The notes beneath the pieces were generated by a model. The model saw nothing but the letters and a program-made list of their open reading frames with translations, had not been told where the DNA came from and did no database searches. Positions 35,306 to 45,490 of a stretch of 64,000 bases of DNA are shown here, in pieces. Made by a program: the position numbers and the translations under genes. Location: assembly GCF_010748935.1 (NCBI RefSeq), contig NZ_CP048796.1:2793001-2857000 (forward strand). The letters run 5' to 3'. Source of the stretch: Providencia vermicola. Its GTDB lineage: Bacteria > Pseudomonadota > Gammaproteobacteria > Enterobacterales > Enterobacteriaceae. The number at the start of each line of letters is the position of its first letter. Position 1 is the first letter of the stretch.

Positions 35306-36934
35306 TTATATCTTCACTTTTGGAATAAAAATTGAGAATAGAGTACCATTTGGTTGATTATCTTCAATAATAATCACACCATTACATCTTTTGACATACG
35401 AAGCCACCAGATACAAGCCGATCCCATGCCCATCGACAGACTCCGTTTTTGTCGTTATGCCCCTTTCATACCATTTATCTTTTATTTCTGAAGGGAAACC
35501 ACAGCCTTCATCAGCCACTTCAATAACAAACTCATTACCTTCATCTGAGAGATATAATTCAATCTGCTTGTTTCCTTCCTGACTTTTTAGGCTTGCTTCA
35601 AATGCATTATCTAAAAGATTACCTAAAATTGCACAGAATTCAGTACTGCTTAATAACGGTGGGAGTGAACTCAATTGGCAACCCGGCGTGAACACCAACT
35701 GCAACCCGAGTTCTCTGGCTCGGTGATATTTTCCAAACAGTAGACCTGCGACCTGTTTATCCGCAAATTGTTGACGTAGCGCATCAATGAGATGCTGTTG
35801 TGACTCTGATTCCCCCTTTATCATTGCCAATGCTTGGTCATACTCCTTCATTTGCAATAAACCACTTAGTGTCGACATCCAATTAAGGTGCTCATGACGT
35901 AATGAGCGAAGATTCTCAACGTATTGACGCACTTGTGTCAATTGTGAGTTGAGGGATTCAATATCATTTTGGCTACGAAAGCTAATCACCGCACCAATGA
36001 GATGATTTTCATCTAATAAAGCAATGCGGTTAGCGATAACATTCAAACCATTAAATGAACAAATAACATCATGCTGCGTTGTTGCGATATCATTAATAAA
36101 GAAAGTCTCTGGGGTAATCAACTCACTCACTGAACGCCCAACTAAATGGTTCAAGGGTTCACTTAACGAAAGCATTTTACGTGCATTATGATTGATATTA
36201 ATGATCTTCCCTGCGCAATCAACAGCAATCACCCCTTCAAAAACCGCTTCAAATATTCCTTTTTGTACGACAACCATTTGTGTAATTTGCTCAGGTTCCA
36301 TCCCCAACATTTGCCGCTGAATCAAGCGAGTAAAGGCCCATGATAGGAATAACAATATCACTAACACCCCAAAAAACATGGCTCCCGTCTGAACCAATAA
36401 TTCACTTCTGGACGTCTCTATTTTATTAGTGAGATAACCAATAGAGACAACACCAATCACTTGATTGTTTTCATCAAATATCGGGGTTTTCGCGCGAACG
36501 GCATTGCCTATAGAACCTTCCCCACCGATAAAATAGCTTTCCCCCCGCTCTAATGCACCGGGTTTGTTCCACTGCATCTTGAAGCCAACTTTTTCTTCAT
36601 TGGGGTGATATAAGCGTAGCGAATTTTCATCCCCGATGACCACATAATCATAGTCAGAATCTTGATTAAGTTTATCCGCAATTATCTTTAATTTTGGGAT
36701 ATCGCGTGTCTTAACAGACTGAATAATACTTTCCATGGAGGCGATCAACTTCGCTTGGCTCATTGCAAGTGAGCGAATATTCGCCATTAAACGATTTTCA
36801 GCGGTTTCGGTAAAGTACTTACCCAAACTAAACGTCAACACAACGGAAACGAGTAATAAAAGAAAGAAAACTCGCACAGAAAAGGATATCGAGTGGCTTT
36901 TTCTAAATGGAGACCGCGGGTACTCTTTTTTCAT
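35306..36934 (-). CDS. dpiB: Citrate sensor histidine kinase DpiB (CitA)
   Basis: This 542-residue kinase has a first membrane segment (residues about 20-42), a periplasmic PASp/Cache citrate-binding domain with GDENSLRLYHPNEEKVG, a second membrane segment near 180-202, a cytoplasmic PAS domain, the phosphoacceptor histidine in LRSLRHEHLNWMSTLSGLLQ, and an ATPase domain (NLLDNAFEAS, ADEGCGFP, GHGIGLYLV). It belongs to the CitA/DcuS family. Divergent from citC, as in E. coli. Confidence 0.95.
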   Translation of the reverse strand: MKKEYPRSPFRKSHSISFSVRVFFLLLLVSVVLTFSLGKYFTETAENRLMANIRSLAMSQAKLIASMESIIQSVKTRDIPKLKIIADKLNQDSDYDYVVIGDENSLRLYHPNEEKVGFKMQWNKPGALERGESYFIGGEGSIGNAVRAKTPIFDENNQVIGVVSIGYLTNKIETSRSELLVQTGAMFFGVLVILLFLSWAFTRLIQRQMLGMEPEQITQMVVVQKGIFEAVFEGVIAVDCAGKIININHNARKMLSLSEPLNHLVGRSVSELITPETFFINDIATTQHDVICSFNGLNVIANRIALLDENHLIGAVISFRSQNDIESLNSQLTQVRQYVENLRSLRHEHLNWMSTLSGLLQMKEYDQALAMIKGESESQQHLIDALRQQFADKQVAGLLFGKYHRARELGLQLVFTPGCQLSSLPPLLSSTEFCAILGNLLDNAFEASLKSQEGNKQIELYLSDEGNEFVIEVADEGCGFPSEIKDKWYERGITTKTESVDGHGIGLYLVASYVKRCNGVIIIEDNQPNGTLFSIFIPKVKI

Positions 36935-37302
36935 GGATATCCTATTACCTACTGAAAAGTAAAAATATTGTTACACGAAAAAACACCGATTAGCGCATTA
37001 TGAAGCTAACTGAGCTCACGAGTAAGAGACATATTAATAATTAAATACATTAAAACCAAGCAATAAACAACATATCCCATAATTAAACACATTAAAACCA
37101 TAAAACAAATACAAACTCCTTTTAGAAACATGAAATAGGTCAAATATAATAATGAGATAATCTTTAATATTAATATCGAACAGGGTAATTAAATAAAAAG
37201 CTAATGAGTTATTTATTAAATTAATATCCGAACTTTTATTTAATTAACTTTAACATTAGTAACAACTTAAAAACATCTCTATATGAGATGCAGGATACTA
37301 AT
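36935..37302. other. Divergent regulatory region between dpiB and citC
   Basis: About 370 very AT-rich bases with no reading frame. Both dpiBA and cit operon promoters must start here, and DpiA, CRP and FNR-type sites would be expected from the E. coli system, but I cannot point to a convincing match by eye. Confidence 0.5.
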
Positions 37303-38379
37303 ATGTTCGAAAACATAACGTTTAACCAAGTAAAACGTCATGAGAACAGGAAACTAGCTGAAATAGCTCAGTTTTTAAAAGAAAACGATTTAGATATAGA
37401 TTCCAGCATTGACGTTTTTATTACGATTACGCGTAATGATCAATTAATTGCGTGTGGCGGCCTCGCTAAAAATGTTATTAAATGTGTTGCAATTAGTGAT
37501 CATGTTCGTGGTGAAGGTTTAGCGTTAAAGCTAGCAACCGAATTGGTTAACCTTGCCTATGAAAATAATACGACTCACTTATTTATTTATACTAAAACAC
37601 AAAATGAAAGTTTATTTCAACAGTGTGGATTCCATACCCTAGCCACCGTGCCGAATATTATGGTGTTAATGGAGAACAGCTGCTGTTATCTAAAACGCTA
37701 TATTAAAAGTTTAAAAGCCCAGTATAAAGAAGGCAAAAAAATTGGCGCGATTGTGATGAATGCCAATCCATTCACTTTAGGGCACCGCTATTTAATTGAA
37801 AAAGCAGCCAAATCCTGTGATTGGCTTCATCTTTTTGTTGTCAAAGAAGATACCTCACGCTTCCCTTACAGCGTCAGATTACAGTTAATTGAAGCAGGCA
37901 CTCAAGGAATAGAGAACCTTACCATTCATAGAGGCTCTGAATACATTATTTCTCGAGCAACTTTCCCGTGTTATTTCATTAAAGATAAAGCGGTTGTTGA
38001 TAATTGTTATACCGAAATCGATATTAAAATTTTTCGACAATATATTGCCCCCGCGCTTGGTATTACTCACCGTTTTGTTGGAACAGAGCCTTTTTGCAAA
38101 GTCACTCATCAATATAACGAAGACATGCGCTTTTGGCTCGAAACTCGCACGCTCAACTCCCCACCTATTGAGCTGGTTGAATCTCCGCGAATGGTCTACG
38201 ACGGCACGGCAGTTTCCGCCTCACAAGTACGTAGGCTACTTGCTAAAAAAGATCTGGCGGCGATCAAGCCGATTGTGCCTGAGGCAACCTATCACTATTT
38301 AGAGAATATGTTAGCTTCCCGCTCACCATCTGCCTCTCACCGCATCGAAAATTCTGAATTAGTCACAGGTGAACTATGA
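37303..38379 (+). CDS. citC: [Citrate (pro-3S)-lyase] ligase
   Basis: This 358-residue enzyme acetylates the citrate lyase prosthetic group to its active form. It has an N-terminal GNAT-like part ([20 protein letters not shown] near residue 65) and a C-terminal nucleotidyltransferase part ([20 protein letters not shown] near 148, with the HxGH-like site). ATG 37303, preceded by AGGA, gives MFENITF, matching the E. coli start; ATG 37288 lacks a site. It is the first gene of the cit operon. Confidence 0.95.
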   Translation: MFENITFNQVKRHENRKLAEIAQFLKENDLDIDSSIDVFITITRNDQLIACGGLAKNVIKCVAISDHVRGEGLALKLATELVNLAYENNTTHLFIYTKTQNESLFQQCGFHTLATVPNIMVLMENSCCYLKRYIKSLKAQYKEGKKIGAIVMNANPFTLGHRYLIEKAAKSCDWLHLFVVKEDTSRFPYSVRLQLIEAGTQGIENLTIHRGSEYIISRATFPCYFIKDKAVVDNCYTEIDIKIFRQYIAPALGITHRFVGTEPFCKVTHQYNEDMRFWLETRTLNSPPIELVESPRMVYDGTAVSASQVRRLLAKKDLAAIKPIVPEATYHYLENMLASRSPSASHRIENSELVTGEL

Positions 38380-38672
38380 AAATACTCCACGCAGCCGTTG
38401 CTGGCACGCTTGAATCAAGTGATGTCATGGTACGAATAGAACCCTTAGAAGACACCCAAGAAGTCTCGATACAAATCAGCAGTAGTGTTGAAAAACAGTT
38501 TGGCGATGCAATTGAACACGTAGTGCTTGAGCTAGTTAAACAACACGACATCCAAGGGGCTCAAATTATTGTTGACGATAAAGGCGCTCTGGAATGTGTT
38601 CTTAGAGCACGCTTAGAAGCTTTATTTGCCAGAGCTGCTGACATAACTGCCTTACCTTGGGAGGAGCAATAA
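38376..38672 (+). CDS. citD: Citrate lyase gamma subunit (acyl carrier protein)
   Basis: The 98-residue protein starts [20 protein letters not shown]; the serine in LESSD carries the phosphoribosyl-dephospho-CoA arm. It is the acyl carrier of the lyase complex. Length equals the family. It overlaps citC (ATGA) and citE (TAATG). Confidence 0.95.
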   Translation: MKILHAAVAGTLESSDVMVRIEPLEDTQEVSIQISSSVEKQFGDAIEHVVLELVKQHDIQGAQIIVDDKGALECVLRARLEALFARAADITALPWEEQ

Positions 38673-39568
38673 TGACTCCACAACAAAAAAATCGCACCCG
38701 TAGAAGTATGCTATTTGTGCCTGGCTCCAATGCGGCCATGCTAAGTAATGCCTTTATTTATAAAGCGGATGCTTTGATGTTCGACCTTGAAGACTCTGTC
38801 ACACTCCGTGAAAAAGATACGGCTCGTCGCTTGGTTTATCATACGCTACAGCACCCGCTATATCAGGACGTTGAAACGGTTGTACGTGTGAACGCCCTTG
38901 ATTCGGCCTTCGGTGTCGCTGACTTAGAAGCCGTTGTTCGTGGTGGTGCCGATATCGTACGTCTGCCAAAAACAGATACGGCGCAAGACGTTATTGATAT
39001 CGAAAATGAAATCTTACGTATTGAAAAAAGCTGTGGTCGTGAACAGGGTAGCACCGGTTTACTCGCAGCAATTGAATCACCCATGGGGATTACACAAGCA
39101 GTCAATATTGCTCACGCATCACCCCGACTTATTGGCATCGCATTAGGTGCTGAAGATTATGTTCGCAATTTGCGTACCGAGCGGTCTCCAGAAGGCATTG
39201 AACTCCTCTATGCTCGGTGCGCTATTTTACAGGCAGCGCGTTCAGCAGGTATTCAAGCATTCGATACCGTGTACTCTGACGCGAATAATGAACAAGGCTT
39301 CTTAAAAGAAGCTGCTCACATTAAACAGCTTGGTTTTGATGGCAAATCCTTAATTAACCCTCGTCAAATCGAGCTACTGCATAACCTTTATGCCCCAACC
39401 CAAAAAGAAGTGGATCATGCTCAACGTGTTGTTGATGCAGCTAATGCTGCTGAGCAAGAAGGTCGTGGTGTCGTTTCATTAAACGGGAAAATGGTTGATG
39501 GCCCAGTGATTGATCGAGCACGTTTAGTCCTTTCACGAGCGGCATTATCAGGAATTCGGGAAGAGTGA
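38672..39568 (+). CDS. citE: Citrate lyase beta subunit (citryl-ACP lyase)
   Basis: This 298-residue HpcH/HpaI-fold protein splits citryl-ACP into acetyl-ACP and oxaloacetate. It shows [18 protein letters not shown] at the start, the metal-binding LMFDLEDSV, and AIESPMGI and [14 protein letters not shown] 38672 has a strong GGGAGGAG site; an upstream in-frame codon at 38657 lies in citD. Operon position agrees. Confidence 0.95.
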   Translation: MTPQQKNRTRRSMLFVPGSNAAMLSNAFIYKADALMFDLEDSVTLREKDTARRLVYHTLQHPLYQDVETVVRVNALDSAFGVADLEAVVRGGADIVRLPKTDTAQDVIDIENEILRIEKSCGREQGSTGLLAAIESPMGITQAVNIAHASPRLIGIALGAEDYVRNLRTERSPEGIELLYARCAILQAARSAGIQAFDTVYSDANNEQGFLKEAAHIKQLGFDGKSLINPRQIELLHNLYAPTQKEVDHAQRVVDAANAAEQEGRGVVSLNGKMVDGPVIDRARLVLSRAALSGIREE

Positions 39569-39578
39569 GGCATAAAAA

Positions 39579-41105
39579 ATGACAAATATGACACAGCGTC
39601 AGGCTCGCGTATCAGCCTATTTTGACCTTATGACAGACGAATCACATCGTCAGTTTAATGATATTGGCAAGGTTCAGCAGCAGGTGCAAAAACCACGTAA
39701 TCGTAAACTGTGTGAAGACTTGCAACTCGCTATTCGCCGTGCGGGTTTAAAAGATGGCATGACTATTTCATTTCATCATGCATTTCGTGGTGGCGATTTA
39801 ACGATTAACCTTGTTATGCAAGTCATCGCAGAAATGGGTTTTCGTCATCTCACACTGGCTTCAAGCTCGTTAAGTGCCTGTCATTCACCATTAGTGGAGC
39901 ATATTCGCCATGGTGTCGTACGTAAAATTTATACTTCAGGTCTTCGAGGCCCATTAGCTGAAGCCATTTCTCGTGGTGAGCTAACTGAACCCGTACAAAT
40001 CCACTCTCATGGTGGTCGAGCTAATCTTATTCACAGTGGTGAGCTCAGTATCGATGTCGCTTTTATCGGGGTCCCCTCTTGTGATGAATATGGCAATGCT
40101 AATGGTTACACTGGTGAGGCCTGTTGTGGCTCACTCGGTTATGCCAAAATTGATGCTGAAACTGCCAATAAAGTCATCATGTTAACGGAAGAACTACTGC
40201 CATACCCACACAATCCCGCAAGTATTAAACAGGATGAAGTGGACTATATTGTCAAAGTGCCACGGGTTGGTGATGCCGATAAAATTGGTGCCGATGCGAC
40301 CCGCATGACCTCGAATCCTAGAGAACTCTTGATCGCTCGAACAGCCGCCGACGTTATCGAAAAGTCAGGCTATTTCAAAGAAGGCTTTTCATTACAAACA
40401 GGTACGGGGGGTGCGTCACTTGCTGTTACCCGTTTCTTAGAAGATAAAATGCGCCGTCACAATATCTGTGCGGGTTTTGCCCTCGGTGGCATCACATCCA
40501 CAATAGTCGATTTACATGAAAAAGGCTTTATTCGTAAATTAATTGATGTGCAAAGCTTTGACCGTGCCGCTGCAATGTCATTAGCTCGCAACCCAAATCA
40601 TATCGAGATCAGTGCCAATCAATACGCCTGCTTTGATTCCAAAGGTGCCTCGGTGGATATGCTGGATGTGGTGGTGTTAAGTGCACTCGAAATCGATACA
40701 AAATTCAATGTTAACGTACTGACAGGATCCGATGGCGTGATACGTGGCGCATCAGGGGGTCACAGTGACACTGCTGTTGCATCAAAACTGTCCATCATTG
40801 TTGCACCGTTAGTACGTGGCCGTATACCAACGCTTGTTGATGAAGTGATCACCTGTGTTACGCCTGGGTCTAGTGTCGACATTTTAGTCACAGACCATGG
40901 TATCGCTGTTAATCCAGCTCGCCCCGAATTGAAACAACAATTGGAAAACCAAGGAATCAATACCGTTTCCATTGATTGGCTACGTGAACGGGCTGAGTTA
41001 TTAACAGGTAAACCTAATCCTATTGAATTCACTGATAAAATCGTCGCCGTTGTTCGCTACCGAGATGGCTCTGTGATTGATATCGTGCATCAAGTTAAGG
41101 AGTAA
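39579..41105 (+). CDS. citF: Citrate lyase alpha subunit (citrate:acetyl-ACP transferase)
   Basis: The 508-residue protein matches CitF closely: SFHHAFRGGDLTINLVMQVI, IHSHGGRANLIHSGEL, GVPSCDEYGNANGYTGEACC and the end VVAVVRYRDGSVIDIVHQVK. It swaps acetyl for citrate on the carrier. Either ATG 39579 or 39588 may start it; the first is listed. It makes the alpha part of the lyase used in citrate fermentation. Confidence 0.96.
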   Translation: MTNMTQRQARVSAYFDLMTDESHRQFNDIGKVQQQVQKPRNRKLCEDLQLAIRRAGLKDGMTISFHHAFRGGDLTINLVMQVIAEMGFRHLTLASSSLSACHSPLVEHIRHGVVRKIYTSGLRGPLAEAISRGELTEPVQIHSHGGRANLIHSGELSIDVAFIGVPSCDEYGNANGYTGEACCGSLGYAKIDAETANKVIMLTEELLPYPHNPASIKQDEVDYIVKVPRVGDADKIGADATRMTSNPRELLIARTAADVIEKSGYFKEGFSLQTGTGGASLAVTRFLEDKMRRHNICAGFALGGITSTIVDLHEKGFIRKLIDVQSFDRAAAMSLARNPNHIEISANQYACFDSKGASVDMLDVVVLSALEIDTKFNVNVLTGSDGVIRGASGGHSDTAVASKLSIIVAPLVRGRIPTLVDEVITCVTPGSSVDILVTDHGIAVNPARPELKQQLENQGINTVSIDWLRERAELLTGKPNPIEFTDKIVAVVRYRDGSVIDIVHQVKE

Positions 41106-41109
41106 CACC

Positions 41110-41655
41110 ATGTTTTACCCACTGCCTGATACCATAGAGCAACCTGAAATTTCTTTACCTGAGCTGCTACAAAGTCGTGATAACCGTCAGGCTAGACAGC
41201 AGCAGTGGATTGGTCTCCATCAGGTAACCCTGATTTCATTTACTGTCGTTTTTCCTGGTCCTGTCAAAGATAATCATCTTGTCAGACTGATCTTTAATCA
41301 GGGATTAAATGCGCTTAAACAGGTCGCTCAACGCAGGCAGTGGGTACTTTTAGCGCAACAATCTTTTGCCTTATCGACGGGGCCTGAATGTTTCGTCGCA
41401 GTAGATGCCAATGCCATTGAGGTAAAACATGCCTTAATTGAAGCAGAAGCGTTATCTCACGTAGGTCGTTTATGGGATTTTGATGTCTTTGACGCTGAGG
41501 GGCGGCAATATTCACGCGCCAAGCTAGGCCTTCCCGCTAGACGCTGCTTGCTGTGCGAAAAAGAGGCCAAAATTTGTGCTCGGGAGCGTATCCATCCGCT
41601 GAATGAGATTCTTACTCAAATCGAGGTGCTAGCTAATGCGTCCGCTAACGATTGA
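41110..41655 (+). CDS. citX: Citrate lyase holo-[ACP] synthase
   Basis: The 181-residue protein carries ELLQSRDNRQARQQQW near the start and the C-terminal LGLPARRCLLCEKEAKICAR typical of CitX, which attaches the prosthetic group to CitD. ATG 41110 follows AAGGAGTAACACC; the longer open frame from 41077 lies in citF. It overlaps citG by 20 bases. Confidence 0.93.
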   Translation: MFYPLPDTIEQPEISLPELLQSRDNRQARQQQWIGLHQVTLISFTVVFPGPVKDNHLVRLIFNQGLNALKQVAQRRQWVLLAQQSFALSTGPECFVAVDANAIEVKHALIEAEALSHVGRLWDFDVFDAEGRQYSRAKLGLPARRCLLCEKEAKICARERIHPLNEILTQIEVLANASAND

Positions 41656-42520
41656 GCAAACAGAACGGCTCACACATGAGGCCGTACATTATTATAGCCA
41701 ACTGGGTTGGCAAGCCATGATGGCTGAGGTGAATCTAACCCCAAAACCCGGCCTTGTTGATGCATGGAATACAGGGGCTCACAAGGATATGGCGTTGACT
41801 GATTTTCATCTCAGTGCCCGTGCTATCGCTCAGCATTTTCCTGATTTTCTCTTCGCTGGCGCAAAGTATAAACAACTCCCTGTTCAGCATGTTTTGAAAA
41901 AAATTCGCCCAATTGGTATTGCATGTGAACAATCGATGTTTCGTGCGACAAAAGGCGTTAATACGCATAAAGGTTCAATCTTCTCTCTAGGATTAGTATT
42001 AACCATCATCGGCCGTCAATTAGCGTTACAGAAACCGGTTTCGGCTGCCTCTATCAGTCAAGACGTATCACTGATGTGCCAAGGTATTACGACTGAATTA
42101 ATGCAAATAACGGATACGCCTACCGCAGGCCAGCGTTTATACCAATCATTTGGTTTAACAGGTGCTCGTGGTGAAGCGGAAAGTGGTTACCGACTCGTGG
42201 TTGATTTATCTCTGCCTTATTATTTAAAACAACTTATTGAAGGTAAACCTCAACAACTCGCATTACTTGAAACACTCATCTTATTAATGGCAAACAATGA
42301 TGATACCAATGTGGCCAATCGTGGCGGACTAGCCGGTTTATCATGGCTGAAAACCCAAGCACAAGCGGTACTTGACCAAGGTGGATTAGTTTATTCGACA
42401 GATTTAGAAAAAATTAAACGCTTCGATAGGCAATGCATTATAAAAAACTTAAGTCCAGGTGGAAGTGCAGACTTATTAATTCTCACTTGGTTTTTAGCTC
42501 GCTTACCTTATTCAAAATAA
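41636..42520 (+). CDS. citG: Triphosphoribosyl-dephospho-CoA synthase
   Basis: This 294-residue enzyme makes the precursor of the citrate lyase prosthetic group from ATP and dephospho-CoA. Family motifs are present: MMAEVNLTPKPGLVDAWNTG near residue 25, GVNTHKGSIFSLG near 110, and ANNDDTNVANRGG near 220. It ends the cit operon. A 236-base AT-rich gap without a gene follows. Confidence 0.95.
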   Translation: MRPLTIEQTERLTHEAVHYYSQLGWQAMMAEVNLTPKPGLVDAWNTGAHKDMALTDFHLSARAIAQHFPDFLFAGAKYKQLPVQHVLKKIRPIGIACEQSMFRATKGVNTHKGSIFSLGLVLTIIGRQLALQKPVSAASISQDVSLMCQGITTELMQITDTPTAGQRLYQSFGLTGARGEAESGYRLVVDLSLPYYLKQLIEGKPQQLALLETLILLMANNDDTNVANRGGLAGLSWLKTQAQAVLDQGGLVYSTDLEKIKRFDRQCIIKNLSPGGSADLLILTWFLARLPYSK

Positions 42521-42756
42521 AATTAACACCAATTCAATATTAACCGACACAGGAAAAATAAAATTTAATTAACAAAAATAAAAAACTTAATCATTGATTA
42601 CTGTTTTAACGAATTTATCCCGTATTTGGCATTGAAGGATTTCCAATATCCATTCAAAGCATAGCTGTATTCCAAATACACCAGACAAAAATTCATAATA
42701 TTAAATAATAAATTTTAATATTAACCAAATTTAGTATTCATTAAGGAAATTGGCCT

Positions 42757-44190
42757 ATGCAAAAAGATAAAATATGGAAGCTATTTCTTCTCATAGCGAT
42801 TCCCATAATCATATCGTTAATCCCAACACCGGAAGGGTTACCCCACATTGCGTGGTTATTATTTGGTCTTTACTTAGCCGCTATCGTGGGGCTGGTATTA
42901 AAGCCCTATTCTGAACCTGTTATTTTGTTAGCCACTATCGCTGCCAGCGCAGTGGTCATTGGTGTGACAGGCACTAAAGATGTCAAAGTCAGTGAAGTGC
43001 TTAATGGCTATGCCTCCGGTACAACCTGGCTCGTCTTTGCTGCCTTTACGCTCAGTGCGGCATTCGTGATTACAGGCTTAGGTAAACGGCTCTCTTATAT
43101 TTTAATTGGCAAGCTCGGTGGAACAACATTAGGTCTTGGTTATGTCACCGCAATTCTTGACTTAATTATTGCACCAGCAACGCCATCAAATACGGCACGT
43201 GCAGGGGGAATTGTCTTTCCAATTATTAACAGCGTAGCGGTGGCATTAGGTTCAGATCCTGAAAAAAGCCCTCGTAAAGCCGGCCATTACCTGTTAGTGA
43301 ACGTTTATATGGTGACAAAAACCACCAGCTATATGTTCCTAACCGCGATGGCACCAAATGCATTAGCATTAGCCATGATGACTGACATTATGGGGATCCA
43401 TTTAAGTTGGGGTGGATGGGCGCTTGCGGCTGCTATTCCTGGGCTAATTATGTTGATCCTGACTCCCCTTATCATCTACAAGTTGTATCCTCCTGAGTTG
43501 AAAAAAGTCAACAATAAAGAGATTGCTGCGAAAGGATTAGCTGACCTCGGCCCAATGACGGTAAGAGAAAAACTGCTCAGTATTATCTTTATCTTAGCTT
43601 TGGCGGGATGGATATTTGCAGGTCAAATTGGCGTTAGCGCCTCCACCGTTGCGATTTGTGTTATGGCCTTAACATTAATTCTAGGCGTGGTGACTTGGGA
43701 TGATGTGTTAAAAAATAAAGGTGGCTGGAATACCTTAATTTGGTATGGCGGTATCATCGGAATGTCTGGCGTGCTAACGAAAGCTGGCTTTTTCAAATGG
43801 TTAGCTGATGTGATGGGGCAACACCTTTCATTTGGCGATCAAACAATGCTGGCCTTCTTTGTGATCATGTTTATCAGTGTTGCGATACGTTATTTATTCG
43901 CCTCTGGTGGTGCTTATGTCGCTGCGATGGTTCCTGTATTTGCAACCGTGGGTATGGTTGCTGGGGCACCGCCAATGTTACTAGCACTAGGTTTACTGTT
44001 CTCTAATGCATATGGCGGTAGCTTAACTCACTATGGCGGCGCGGCAGCTCCAATTGTTTTCGGTGCTGGTTATAACGACATTCGTTCTTGGTGGATTATT
44101 GGGGGTATCGTCGCATTCTTAAGTTTACTGGTACATATGACCATTGGTTTAGGCTGGTGGGAAATCTTAATCAGTGCTGGTTTAATTTAA
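42757..44190 (+). CDS. ybhI: YbhI-like DASS tricarboxylate transporter
   Basis: The 477-residue protein, the same length as E. coli YbhI, has about 12 membrane segments and the DASS motifs APATPSNTARAGGI and NAYGGSLTHYGGAAAPIVFG. YPPELKKVNNKEIAAKGLAD also follows YbhI rather than CitT. It probably exchanges a di- or tricarboxylate. Downstream of citG it replaces CitT, so it may be the citrate/succinate antiporter here; that role is inferred from position. Confidence 0.85.
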   Translation: MQKDKIWKLFLLIAIPIIISLIPTPEGLPHIAWLLFGLYLAAIVGLVLKPYSEPVILLATIAASAVVIGVTGTKDVKVSEVLNGYASGTTWLVFAAFTLSAAFVITGLGKRLSYILIGKLGGTTLGLGYVTAILDLIIAPATPSNTARAGGIVFPIINSVAVALGSDPEKSPRKAGHYLLVNVYMVTKTTSYMFLTAMAPNALALAMMTDIMGIHLSWGGWALAAAIPGLIMLILTPLIIYKLYPPELKKVNNKEIAAKGLADLGPMTVREKLLSIIFILALAGWIFAGQIGVSASTVAICVMALTLILGVVTWDDVLKNKGGWNTLIWYGGIIGMSGVLTKAGFFKWLADVMGQHLSFGDQTMLAFFVIMFISVAIRYLFASGGAYVAAMVPVFATVGMVAGAPPMLLALGLLFSNAYGGSLTHYGGAAAPIVFGAGYNDIRSWWIIGGIVAFLSLLVHMTIGLGWWEILISAGLI

Positions 44191-44224
44191 ATAATAACGT
44201 TTAGCCTAAACGTAAAAATAACCC

Positions 44225-44253
44225 ATGGGATCCAAGTATTATTTGGGTCCCAT
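44225..44253 (+). terminator. Imperfect terminator-like hairpin after ybhI
   Basis: ATGGGATCCAA pairs with TTGGGTCCCAT with one bulge around a short AT loop. It lies about 35 bases after the transporter stop. The tail is A-rich rather than T-rich, so termination may be weak. Confidence 0.5.
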
Positions 44254-44385
44254 ATAAATATAAAACCTCCCTCTTCTATTATTTTGCTGTGTTATGGGCA
44301 GCGGTTATCTTATTTCATGCCATCAACAGCATAAATAATAATAAGCGATACTCTACAGAGGAAAATACATGAAAAAATACCTTGT

Positions 44386-45423
44386 ATGTTGATGCGCGGA
44401 GGCACATCTAAAGGCGTATTTTTATTAGCGGATGACTTACCCCAAAATATCCAAGAACGTGATGAACTCATATTAGCCATTATGGGGTCAGGTCATGCCT
44501 TGCAAATTGATGGTATTGGAGGAGGCAGCCCACAAACCAGTAAAGTTGCGATTATCAGTCGTTCATCTCACCCTGATGCAGATATTGATTATTTATTTGC
44601 ACAAGTATCGATTACCGATCGTCTTGTTGATACGGCACCGAACTGCGGCAATATACTCTGTGCGGTAGGTTCATATGCGATAGAAAAAGGTTTAATACCG
44701 GTTACAGGCGATGAAACGATCATTCGTATTCGCAACATCAATACTCATACCTTCGTTAATGCCACAGTGCAAACGCCAAATGGACAAGTGTTGTACGAGG
44801 GAAGTACGACTATTGCCAGTGTTCCGGGCCATGCAGCACCGATCTCCCTCACCTTTTTAAATGCATGTGGCACCAAAACAGGAAAATTGCTCCCCACTGG
44901 GCACGAAATCGATATTTTTGATGGGGTGGAGGTGAGTTGCATCGATATGGCGATGCCCGTTGTTTTAATCGATGCTCCACAACTGAATAAAACAGGTTAT
45001 GAAACGGCGGAGCAGCTTGAAGCAGACGAGACGTTTATGCAACGCTTAGAAAGCATTCGCCAGCAAGCAGGCCTTGCAATGGGGTTAGGTGATGTGAGCC
45101 AAAAAGTTATCCCTAAACCCATATTAGTCTCCCCAGCTATTCATGGCGGAACCGTCAACGTACGCTACTTTATGCCACATAAATGCCATGGTGCACTGGC
45201 TGTCACTGGTGCTATTGCCATTGCAACCGGCACTATTTTAGAAAACAGTGTGATAAAACGATATTTATCTCAAAAAGTCGATATGCAGCACATCTCTATC
45301 GAACATTTAAGTGGGCATTTTGATGTGTCTCTCAATCAGCGAGGACATTTCCCTGAAGGATTACAAGCCTCAATTATCAGAACAGCAAGAAAACTATTTG
45401 CTGGGGATGTCTATGTCCCTTAA
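44386..45423 (+). CDS. ybhH: YbhH/PrpF-family isomerase with disrupted 5' end
   Basis: The body (345 codons) is a PrpF-type tautomerase/isomerase related to 4-oxalomesaconate tautomerase: MLMRGGTSKGVFLLADDLP, QIDGIGGGSPQTSKVAIISR, DTAPNCGNILCAVG and NVRYFMPHKCHGALAVTGAI. E. coli YbhH begins MKKIPC. Here the ATG with a good AGAGGA site is 44369, but it reads MKKYLVC then TGA because the A-run has six, not seven, A. The frame at 44386 lacks a site; ATG 44392 overlaps that TGA and might restart. Expression is uncertain. Confidence 0.75.
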   Translation: MLMRGGTSKGVFLLADDLPQNIQERDELILAIMGSGHALQIDGIGGGSPQTSKVAIISRSSHPDADIDYLFAQVSITDRLVDTAPNCGNILCAVGSYAIEKGLIPVTGDETIIRIRNINTHTFVNATVQTPNGQVLYEGSTTIASVPGHAAPISLTFLNACGTKTGKLLPTGHEIDIFDGVEVSCIDMAMPVVLIDAPQLNKTGYETAEQLEADETFMQRLESIRQQAGLAMGLGDVSQKVIPKPILVSPAIHGGTVNVRYFMPHKCHGALAVTGAIAIATGTILENSVIKRYLSQKVDMQHISIEHLSGHFDVSLNQRGHFPEGLQASIIRTARKLFAGDVYVP

Positions 45424-45447
45424 CCCGTCACAATGTAAATTGAAAAA

Positions 45448-45472
45448 TGGCGTCTACTCATCATAGACGCCA
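45448..45472. terminator. Bidirectional terminator between ybhH and the RNA-repair pair
   Basis: TGGCGTCTA and TAGACGCCA form a nine-base stem with loop CTCATCA between the converging ybhH and HD-Pnk genes. Five A precede it, giving a U-run on the minus strand. Confidence 0.85.
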
Positions 45473-45490
45473 CTTCCTTGCAGTATCTCG

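Noticed and set aside
38657-38671. citE start at 38657
   Set aside because: It lies inside citD; ATG 38672 has the strong GGGAGGAG site and the family N-terminus.
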